Assembly (NCBI GenBank): GCA_964019155.1
Contig: OZ025240.1
Coordinates: forward strand, 90,498,961-90,562,960
From: Osedax fenrisi
Taxonomy: Eukaryota; Annelida; Polychaeta; Sabellida; Siboglinidae
Reading direction: 5' to 3'
Length of the DNA stretch: 64,000 nt
Positions 54,645 to 64,000 of this stretch are shown piece by piece. The notes beneath the pieces are model-generated. The model was not told the origin of the DNA and did not search any database. It saw only the letters and a list, made by a program, of their open reading frames with translations. A program made the translations under genes and the position numbers. Position 1 is the stretch's first letter. The number at the start of each line of letters is the position of its first letter.

Positions 54645-55478
54645 ATATATATATTTAAATTGATAATTAAATAAATATCAACATATTTATATATAACATA
54701 AAATGTAATATTTATTAAAAATGTAAAACATTCTTTCAACAAATCAATCCCTATTGTGATTCTGAAATATTATATATAATGTTATTTCATTTAATTTATA
54801 ATTAATAAATTATAATATTATATAATTATTAACAAATTAATTTGATTTATTAATAATTATTATATATGTTTTTAATTTATTATATATATATATATATATA
54901 TTTTTTTAAATAGATAATTAATAAACTAAATAATAATATGTTAATTAATATTTATTATTCACTCTAATGTTAACTTATATACTCATTTTCATTTTTAAAT
55001 CAGCCATATAGGTATACCTACCTGCAGGTACATTCTAATTATTATATATAATATATAGAATATATATATATATATAATATTCTATATATATAGAATATTA
55101 AGGAACCCATTTAAGGCCTATTTATTAATAAAATACCTCATTTATAATTAAATTATTAATATATATAATGATCAATAATAAATTGATCAATACTTAAATG
55201 GTATATACTTAGGTGGTGTATTGTTTACTTAACTTAATCATTTTGATTAATTCGCTATATAACACCTAGGTATAAAATTGGATTACACATCATTATTATC
55301 ATAAGGTATTAGACTAGTATCATATATGATGTATACATTACAACTTTTAAACCTACGTTTCATATTTATAAATAATATGTATATCCTACTATTATCGTGT
55401 CATAAATTCATGCAAGTCTAAAAATACAAACATATATACAAACTAGTGTTTATTAAATCAACATATTTTATAAACACC

Positions 55479-55524
<46 letters not shown>

Positions 55525-57210
55525 TTTAATATATATTTATAAAGATAAAATATATAATATTTGTATTTAACAAATATATATATATATATAATTGATCTAT
55601 AAGTTTCCATATTTTATAATAATATCCAAATATTTTAAATTATGTAATATATAATAAGGATAAATAAATTAAGTATATATACTACATTATAATATAATTA
55701 ATATAAACCATAATTTGATGATTTTGATTCTAATATTATTGATTGTGATTCAATTATTGTTGATTTTAAACATAATTTACCTAATTTAATATTATCATTG
55801 ATCTTATAATTTTTTAAATATTATTTAAATATAAATTGATATATATATATAATAATAATTGCAATTTATTTATACTATAGTATATAATTATATATATATA
55901 TATAATATCTATATAGTTATTATGCACAATATAATTGATAACAATTATCGGATGAAAATACACATACAAAAGATAATATAATAAAACACATAATCAGATA
56001 ATATTAACATCATAATATAATGATTACAATATTAGATAGGATGTAAGAATTTGAAGGCAAAGTAAGTAGGAAAGTGCCTATATAATTGAATATATAATGT
56101 AAGGGAATTACAAAAGAAGAGATAATGTATGAAAATGTAATTTTTCGGAATTTATAAGATGATAGTATAGAAGCCTGAGTTATGACGAAGTTAATGAGTA
56201 TGGCCATATATGGAAAGTAAGACATAAACGTAGGATACATTGAAAGAATGTATATGTTTATGGGTTATATAGGCTTTAAATAATGATCACATACTATTGG
56301 GGCAACCGGATTGTAAGTAATCTATTAGCAATAAGAGGAATGGTAATTAATATGAATGATACATTTCGAATGGAAAGACTATTATTGATTATATTTATGG
56401 GAGCTAGGAAAGAAATAGAAATTAATACAAATAGGTAAAAATGGAATTGATATTGTTAATATAATTGTCAATATTTAAAAATATTACGAAATTAATTAAG
56501 AAGAAAAAAAGTATTTTAAGGAGATAATAAAATGGGTATAATATGAGTATGCTAAGATTTTGATATTAATATTATAATGTTTATGGAATACATTTCAGTT
56601 TGTAATATAGTTACATAGGTTTATATAAAATGAGCTACATAAGATAATATCAATTGATAGGTGATTAGTGGATAATGGAACAATTGATGAATGTGTTCAG
56701 AGCACTAGGGTCAGTAAAGTTTGTAATGGAAAATGAGAGAATTAAAGTGAGAATTAGAGTGTTATTCACCAATAATATGGTATTGTTAATAAAATGGTGT
56801 TTGATTCACGGAAAAGACTATATAAAAATATCGGAATAATCATGAGAAATCAAAGCTTCAAAGACTAGACAGTAACACATTTAATATTAGCATCAGTGAC
56901 TGAATATTAATGAGAACTTAATCAACTTAATCAACATAAAGTCATGAACAGTTATCAGATTGAGAAGGTATATTATTAGTAAAAGATGGATTTAAAATGA
57001 TATAAAGTGAATTAATTATAATATGGGTTTACTATATAATTTGTTGAAATCGAGAATAATAGGGAAAGTTCTGAAGAAATAGAGCATACATAAATAGAGA
57101 ATTTTGCTAAGGAAAGGCAAACAGATATTGTGATAAATTTAACGTAATAGAATTATTAGTATTTAAAATCTTATAACATGTATTATATGTAGATTTAATT
57201 AGTTGAAAAA

Positions 57211-57271
<61 letters not shown>

Positions 57272-58126
57272 TGGTTAGATGATTGTAACTAGAATTCAAG
57301 TTTGAAATAGGAGAGAAGCTATATCAAATATATGAGAACATTGATAAAGTTAGTTAATTTAGATTATTATAAATAGCAATTTATAGATTCACGCATATAA
57401 TATTAGTAAATTGGAGGATGGTAGAATAATTTGAAATGAATATCTGAGAGGCTATATTATATTAATATATATATATAGATGATTAAAATAGAAAATATTA
57501 TATTATTATTCGTATGTCCGTTTGAAATAATGAGTAATAGGACATTTTATTTTTATTTATTGTATTATAAATATAAAAAAACTGACAATAAATAATAGTT
57601 ATTACTATTATGTATACATGAATATAATATAATAAATATTATAATATATATATATTAAACCTTTATTTGTTATATGTATACTTATATAAATAAGAATGAC
57701 ACAACTAAGTATTATTATTACAATCCACAAGTAAAACATATTATTATATGATGTATCTATTAAAATGATATTTTTTTATATATTACACACACACATATAT
57801 ATATATATATATAATATTGAAATTTTACTAATTATAATATTATATATACCAATGTTATTTGAAATATAATTTATATTAATGAAATAAAGTAAAATTTAAT
57901 TATTTAGATATTTTTAGTGATATTTATATATTCATATTTTAGTATATATAAGGATATTATTTACAATATCTTCAATTTGATTGAATCGAAATAGTTTATT
58001 TTCTTTAATTATTGACATAAAATAATTATTTTTTGTTATTTGAATAATTTTATCTCCCAGTATATCCGAGCATATATGATATAGAATATTATATAATAAT
58101 TATATAATAACAAATTCCACACACCA

Positions 58127-58188
<62 letters not shown>

Positions 58189-58600
58189 TATATAATATAT
58201 ATACTATTTATGCTAACCAAATATATAATTTTCAAAATTGAACTATATTTAATAAATCAAAAATAAATATATATATATATTTATATTTATATGTGTGTAA
58301 GTGTATTACATGTAAATATGAATGAAAATAGATTATTGAGTAAAGAAAGCTTTCTTTACTAGTAAATACAAGCTATAAATATAAGTTATGCTCAAAGGAT
58401 AATACCATATATCATCTCGTAATATATACTCACAAAGGGGGTATTCTCAAATAAAATAATAATATAACATCATTAATAAATAAAAATACAAATAAAAAAC
58501 GAAAAAAATAAACTAAAATTTAAAATTATAGAGACTATAAAAATAGTAAATAATGATGTAGAATAAGTTAGCTGATATGTATTAATTAAAACAAAATGTA
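54645..58600. other. Gene-poor AT-rich region
   Basis: I see no supported gene. Notable items are two overlapping perfect palindromes (TAGGTATACCTA and TACCTGCAGGTA, 55009-55030), a hairpin with arms ATATATAGAATAT / ATATTCTATATAT (55051-55089) and (TA)n runs at about 55485-55520, 57212-57268 and 58133-58184. The stretch 55990-57160 is purine-rich on the plus strand, as the minus-strand L2-like remnants in the GST array are, and may be an older relative, but no protein block could be read. Confidence 0.4.
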
Positions 58601-58929
58601 ATCTAAAATTAAAATAACTAATAATAATAGTGCTAATAATAAAAATGATTAATAGACTTACAATGGAATTTAATATTTGTTTAAATATTCTAGGTTATAT
58701 TTTTTTTAATGAATTTTATTTTAGATTTATTTGTCTGTTTAAATTATTCCAAAGTTTAATACTATATATGTTAATTATGTGTACTTTACTATTTATTTTA
58801 TATTTATGTATTCTATAAGTGAATTTATTATTTATATTAAACCAGTATGTATAGTAAACGTTATAATATTACAACAATTTTCTATTTATTTTCGTCCTCT
58901 ATCTAATATTATTAAAAAATCCTCTAACA

Positions 58930-59690
58930 TTAGTAACCATATGATGATGATATATAGATTATCGTTAAACTTCCCATTAATTCGCCCACCTCTAATTCGG
59001 AACTTCTAGAGTGTACTTCAGAAATTATGAATTTACTTCTTAGAAACGATCTTCTAGTGAATATATCAACAACTGAAATATTGAATATACCTCGAATACC
59101 CACAATTTACTTCTGTGATTATTGATGGTAAATTGATACTACATTATGATTCATTCCGAAACATCAGCGTCATTATTGACAGTACTTTATCTTTTGGTCA
59201 TTTACAAAGAATCGTACATATTAGAAAATATTGCTCTACGTATATTACTCGAAAACTTATTAATGTTCTTGTATTTTCTAGAATAGATTACTGTGAATCT
59301 CTTTTTAGTGACATACATATCACTTATATAATACAATTGAGACAGGATTATTTGCGCTTCTATACGACTTATTTATAATATTAATCTTCGCGACCCTACG
59401 CTTACATAAATGTACCAACATAATAGTAAGTGGATTTCATTTAGAAAGCGATGCAAGCACTGTTTATTATGCTTATCACAACAACAAAAACATTATAAAT
59501 AGGTAAGCCTGGATCTCAATAATCTTCTGAAACGTCGAGCGATATTGAGGCAAATCAGAATATTGGATATTATTCAATTATACGCGATTACTACTAAACA
59601 TGAATTGAATTGTCGTGTTTACTCTACCTATGTTCCTCGTACATGGACTATATCCTAACATATATTATCTACGCATGATCCAATGATCGT
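58930..59690 (+). pseudogene. Decayed LINE reverse transcriptase C-terminus (L2/CR1-like)
   Basis: The frame at 59115-59378 reads NISVIIDSTLSFGHLQRIVH, then VLVFSRIDYCESLF. These are the blocks after the palm domain in L2/CR1-like reverse transcriptases (LGVIFDSxLSFxxHI, SRIDYCNSLL). A later block near 59535-59660 has RRAILRQIRILDIIQ and YVPRTW in another frame. Many stops and shifts; old. Confidence 0.65.
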
Positions 59691-59699
59691 ATTATTTTA

Positions 59700-59913
59700 A
59701 AATTGAATTAAAAAATCACTTGCACTATGCATAGTACCTTTTTATTACCTTATACATGTATAATATCTTTTTATATATCATATATTATTTTATTAACTAT
59801 AATTCTTAAAATAAATTCATTTATTTATATTTATTTGTTCAATACGTTATACACCATTAATTGAATTCCGATATATGTGGTTTTTTTATATATACTAATT
59901 AATTCATTTATTC

Positions 59914-59951
<38 letters not shown>

Positions 59952-60346
59952 GAATACAGATCTAGTTGAATATCAAATAATACAATTTAACTATTAGATC
60001 GCAGAGATATTATATTATTGTTTCGAAATCATAATATTACATAGTGATATTATTGTAGAATTATATTGAGAATTTTGAATATTTAGTTTAGAATATTTGT
60101 ATCATTATTGAACATTTCAAGATAGTTGCATGAGTAATTATGTTGTATAATGAAAAAATTGCATATTTCTTAATATATATATATGTGTTCTTTATTTATT
60201 ACCTATAGATCATATATAATAACGGTTTATATAAATGTAGATTTTATATAGGTTTTATCTTATCGATATGTTTTAAAATATTAATTTTGTATTGAGGACA
60301 AAAATATGTATGTTCCTTTATTCCAAGCTTAATATTAAAATGACTA

Positions 60347-60421
<75 letters not shown>

Positions 60422-61660
60422 CGAAGACAATTTTAATTATAATATAAATATATAATCTAACTATATAATAATAATATATATTTTTTTAATTAGATATATA
60501 ATAATATTAATATATACCATGTCACTATATAATTTGGAACTCAATTCATTTTCGAATATATCAAAATCGTTATCTATTTTATAAAATATTTTATATTTAA
60601 AGGACTATATATTAACATCATAATTAATGCGCCCCAATCAATAATATACATATTAATATATATTAAGGGATGTTTTAAATGTATGTATTTTAATGTTAAC
60701 AAGTTGTTACCTATGGGCCAATGTAAACTACGAAATATGTATATACAAAATATAACGAGAAAAACTATATAATTTACATTTACAATATGTGTACTTATAT
60801 ATAAATATATTAAATACATTATAAATATGTGTAAATGTAATGGCAATATATAATTTTTAGAATGCATATACATAAGGATACGATATACATTGTTATGTTA
60901 TAGCATATATAACACATTCAATCTTATTAGTTCATTAAATATCATGGCATTACTACTGTATTTTGGCAGATAATATCATATATATAGGGAGGATAAATAC
61001 GGGGAAACGAAAGGCTCGATATATTATCCATGATAAATACAGTAATGAAAGCGATGAGGTTGGGTAGCAAATGGAAAATGTTCATGAATTGTATTCGATT
61101 AAGCTATTATAGAGATAACAATTTGTATATGCTTTCAGATAGACCATTCATCTTTAGATAACTATGTAATGGATCATATAATCAAAAGTACATGAAATAT
61201 AGGACCGTACATTGTACGGCGTACAAATTATCAGGATATTGTATATACACTATACGTAGATGTGTTTGGTATTATTATAGGATTGTTTCTGTGTAGTGAC
61301 CTTGTCTGAATGCAATATGAAATGTATCATAATTCATGTTTTGCCACAAATCTATACAATTATATAGCAACGATACATTCTATAATTGTACTGATAAACG
61401 GGAGTTCGGTAAATAGGTAATAGATGTAGATTATATTAGATCCTAATAATGTTGTTTTTAGTTATGAAATTATGGTGGTATGCATGAAATAAGCAGTATA
61501 TATTACGGAATTTACTAATATATACTTTTAAATATTTATACATAATTAAGTACACTATTGTATTTTTTATGAATATATGAATTATTATGAATATATATAT
61601 ACATATATATATATACATTTTTAAAGAGATATAACCTAATATAAACTATATATAGAGTGG
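59700..61660. other. AT-rich region without recognisable genes
   Basis: (TA)n tracts near 59918-59950 and 60353-60420. Minus-strand frames at 60574-60873 and 61436-61618 are low-complexity and have no motif I recognise. The stretch 60980-61420 is less AT-rich but shows no coding frame. Confidence 0.4.
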
Positions 61661-61670
61661 CTATTGTAAA

Positions 61671-61704
61671 GGTATACCTATACCTATACCTATACCTATA
61701 CCTA
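61671..61704. repeat. Short tandem repeat (ACCTAT)5
   Basis: Five near-perfect hexamer units (tatacctatacctatacc and so on). Because it contains TATACC it also holds the half site of the GGTATACC palindromes seen elsewhere in the window. Confidence 0.85.
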
Positions 61705-61739
61705 CTATAGTAGAATCTCACACGCACTTAGTTTGATAC

Positions 61740-62223
61740 ATATACTTATACATATATAGCACGCAACGTTCGCGCATTCCCAGATTTAGGCATCGCAAGT
61801 TCCCATAGTAGAACCAATCAGCAACTCGCGTGTTGTCTTTGATTAACCAATTAGCGACATGCACTCGTTAATGATGATATGCTAATCGGTAGTCGTACCA
61901 AATATTACTAGGCGATAGATACCCATTTATGTTATCATACCTATCATAACAACACCCACTTATACCAATACGTATACCCCCACACGTCGATATCCACATA
62001 GCCCACACGGTATATACAATAATCTGAAGTCATAGTATTGTATATATTATATATCCCTTAGTATATCCCCTTTATGTCTTTACACGGTCCGTACATAACG
62101 TGTATATAATGTTAATGTATATAGTATATATTCGTTGTATACTACATGTTTGATAATTGTATAACTAATAAAGGTTCAACTTGGTGAATAATTAACTTAG
62201 CTAATTACTTGCTGGTCCAGGCG

Positions 62224-62230
<7 letters not shown>
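61740..62230. other. Less AT-rich region with two CCAAT-containing repeats
   Basis: Two related blocks, accaatcagcaactcgcgtg (61813-61832) and accaattagcgacatgcact (61847-61866), each start with a CCAAT box and are 34 bp apart. A promoter or a fragment of an unrecognised repeat are both possible. No associated exon was found. Confidence 0.3.
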
Positions 62231-62270
<40 letters not shown>

Positions 62271-62371
62271 TTAAATTGTGTTATCTCCTATTAAAAATAT
62301 ATTGTTATTGTTATTTGATTTTGGTGGATTCCTTTCTTCCATCATGAATTATTATGAAGTATTCACTTACA

Positions 62372-62520
62372 TGGCTCAGATGACTAAGGCGTCAGATATA
62401 AAATCAGTAGGATACACGGCTACAAGCCCCGTCCATGTATATACATATTAAATATAAATACATATACAGTATATACTTTAAATAACCAGTTTTCATTTCG
62501 TATGTTTCGTTATTACATCT
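62372..62520 (+). mobile_element. tRNA-derived SINE head, second copy
   Basis: A-box-like TGGCTCAGATGAC (62372-62384) and B-box-like GGCTACAAGCCCC (62418-62430) lie 46 bp apart. Shares tcagata, cagtaggat, caagcc and cgtcc with the copy at 44437. It lacks a tRNA acceptor stem. Confidence 0.5.
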
Positions 62521-62613
62521 ACTTCCTGTGCAATGTTCCCAACATATATCTTAAAAAATGATGTATTTATCGCAAGTTATATCTTAGTTTATATTTTATA
62601 TTATGAATTTACT

Positions 62614-62672
<59 letters not shown>

Positions 62673-62854
62673 CTATTTATTTAATAACAAATTCATTTTA
62701 ATTTAAATTAATAATTGTGAATATAAAATAATATCTTAATAATAATTCATCGCTTAAACGCTAATAATTATTCTTGTAGTTTAAATCATTGTATATAATT
62801 CTATTTTGATGTTCATTTATTTGTTTTCGGTTTATTTGTAATTTTAAATACCTT

Positions 62855-63202
62855 CACTGTTAAAAATGAAGGTACAGCGAGTGCCATTTTTAGGGGGTAA
62901 GTAGTCCCCTTAGCCGTACCCTAATTAAGGTATAATTTAAATAAATACAACCAGTACCCTAATAATGATCAAACTGTACCCTAAAGAATGTTAGATGGTT
63001 GTACCCTAAGTATATGTGTGTTTCCTAATTATCGTGTACCCTAATGCAATTGTATGTTATGTATTATAATTGAATTGCATGATATGTAAATATAATAATC
63101 ACGTACCCTAATATTTAACATAGCTGTACCCTAATATTTATATATATAGTTTACTCTAGTGCATTTAACAGTCATGTACCCTAATATTTAACATATATAC
63201 CC

Positions 63203-63236
<34 letters not shown>

Positions 63237-63359
63237 GTACCCTAGTGAGTTTAAAAGTTGTTTACCCTATTTTTCCGGATACATGATAAATTGTTGTGAT
63301 ATTTTAACAATTTTTTTACCCTGTTAATTAAATTCGCTGTACCATATTTTTTAACAGTG
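62855..63359. mobile_element. MITE filled with GTACCCTA motifs
   Basis: The left end CACTGTTAAAAATGAAGGTA and the right end (reverse complement CACTGTTAAAAAATATGGTA) are inverted repeats, both continuing with cagcga. Between them lie about thirteen copies of GTACCCTAAT or close variants, all in the same orientation, at irregular spacing of 20-60 bp. No ORF. The target duplication is unclear (possibly TA on the right only). Confidence 0.7.
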
Positions 63360-63485
63360 TAAAGATGCCCGCAAATTAAAATAATTATATATTTCTTTAT
63401 ATCGTTATGCCATAAATGTCAGGTATTTATGTAGTCGACAAATTATATCATAAATTGTTATTGTATTATTATTATCTTATTATTA

Positions 63486-63555
63486 TATAACACTATACTA
63501 TATCAATGCAGTCTATAGTATATAACACTACACCATATCAATGCAGACTGTAGTA
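63486..63555. repeat. Two tandem 35-bp units with internal dyad symmetry
   Basis: tataacactatactatatca plus atgcagtctatagta is followed directly by a second copy with four substitutions. In each unit the outer parts (actatact / agtctatagt) are roughly inverted. A third partial likeness was not found. Confidence 0.7.
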
Positions 63556-63654
63556 TATAATAGGCCTTTATATTATTTAGTATTATTATCCGTTGTATAT
63601 TGAATGTATATTATTATTAAATTATTATCGTATTACTATTATTTTATTATTATT

Positions 63655-63730
63655 TTCTTCCCGCACGAGCGAAGGGGTCTACATGACCCTATTTTAGTGC
63701 TAATAAACTCAATATCATCATCATCATAAC
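63655..63730 (+). mobile_element. 3' end of a non-LTR element with (ATC)n tail
   Basis: A less AT-rich stretch cttcccgcacgagcgaaggg leads to gctaataaactcaatatcat and a (TCA)n tail. This is the usual form of a LINE or SINE 3' terminus. No coding part is present, so the element is strongly truncated. Confidence 0.4.
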
Positions 63731-63740
63731 AATAGTTGAG

Positions 63741-63792
63741 GATCCACTAGAGATATTTGTTGCAGAGATCAATGTTATATTACAAGCTACCG
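63741..63792 (+). CDS. Possible exon 4 of the secreted-protein gene
   Basis: The open frame DPLEIFVAEINVILQAT follows a potential acceptor (ttgag/) and ends at ACCG/gtacaa in phase 1. The peptide resembles the final strand of discoidin/fucolectin-like domains and would follow TVLVRLNKGAS of exon 3 in phase 0, but the two are 18 kb apart and the acceptor is weak (an alternative AG lies at 63734-63735, in phase 1). Its phase-1 end would be compatible with exons like those at 113-1176. Confidence 0.2.
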
Positions 63793-64000
63793 GTACAACT
63801 AGTAATACTAGTATACTAATCTAATCAGTATATAATGTAGGTAGCATACTAAATACGGATAATTATAACTTTACATTTTCCCTTTAAACTTAATAAATAT
63901 AAAATTTAAAAATATTATGATAACCGTTGGGAACTTTACATTATGAATTAAGAAGTTTGATAATACTACATATTATGAATTCTACAAATTATAGATTACT

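Noticed and set aside
60574..60873. 99-codon minus-strand frame
   Set aside because: Tyr/Ile-rich composition, no domain and no supporting promoter or splice signals.
63005..63135. TACCCTAA motifs considered as interstitial telomeric repeats
   Set aside because: The motif is close to the CCCTAA telomere unit, but copies are separated by unrelated sequence of 20-60 bp and are bounded by inverted repeats; no tandem (CCCTAA)n is present.
62900..63310. Regularly repeated GTACCCTAAT considered as a CRISPR array
   Set aside because: Eukaryotic context, repeats of only 8-10 bp, irregular spacing, and enclosed by inverted terminal repeats of a transposable element.

Overview
The window is extremely AT-rich eukaryotic DNA: spliced genes with GT-AG introns, TATA/initiator promoters, AATAAA signals, long (TA)n and (AAT)n tracts, and many decayed animal-type transposons (L2/CR1-like and RTE-like LINEs, hAT, pogo-like and other TA-inserting MITEs, a Ty3-type LTR element, tRNA-derived SINE heads). 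It looks like a nuclear contig of an invertebrate animal; the sequence alone does not let me name the species.

Layout. 1-1,200: three tandem copies of a 72-bp phase 1-1 exon, probably part of a gene that starts to the left. 1,930-4,150: remnant of a DDE transposase, a tandem repeat and MITEs. 4,150-38,472: a tandem array of five sigma-class-like glutathione S-transferase genes (GST1-5), each with a 5' UTR exon and five coding exons encoding 213 aa. The array is built of alpha units (GST1, GST3) and beta units (GST2, GST4, GST5). An alpha-beta dimer of about 13.7 kb is present twice (4,150-17,790 and 17,791-31,650), followed by a single beta unit. Each unit carries, upstream of the promoter, the same minus-strand L2-like reverse transcriptase remnant. 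In alpha units the downstream part is replaced by an RTE fragment plus a dead hAT transposon; in beta units it holds a plus-strand LINE endonuclease remnant. Unit 5 has in addition a younger, largely intact LINE insertion. TA-flanked MITE-like sequences sit at both ends of the array.

38,876-45,590: a putative secreted-protein gene (three supported exons, possibly a fourth at 63,741) whose first intron holds a roughly 400-bp pure (AAT)n tract, a LINE fragment and a complete pogo-like MITE. 45,960-50,430: an old LINE reverse transcriptase interrupted by two nested insertions whose removal restores its reading frame: a MITE (TA duplication) and a 2.8-kb LTR retrotransposon (GAAAC duplication). 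51,234-54,644: a nearly full-length RTE-type retrotransposon with a tiny basic ORF1 whose stop overlaps the ORF2 start (ATGA). 54,650-64,000: mostly gene-poor AT-rich DNA with one decayed LINE, a SINE head, a MITE filled with GTACCCTA motifs, and a possible exon near the right end.

The host genes seen are the GST array (detoxification or prostaglandin-type chemistry, with shared Maf/CncC-like promoter motifs) and the secreted-protein gene; nearly everything else is transposon-derived. Nothing here is prokaryotic, and no CRISPR array or canonical tRNA/rRNA gene was seen.
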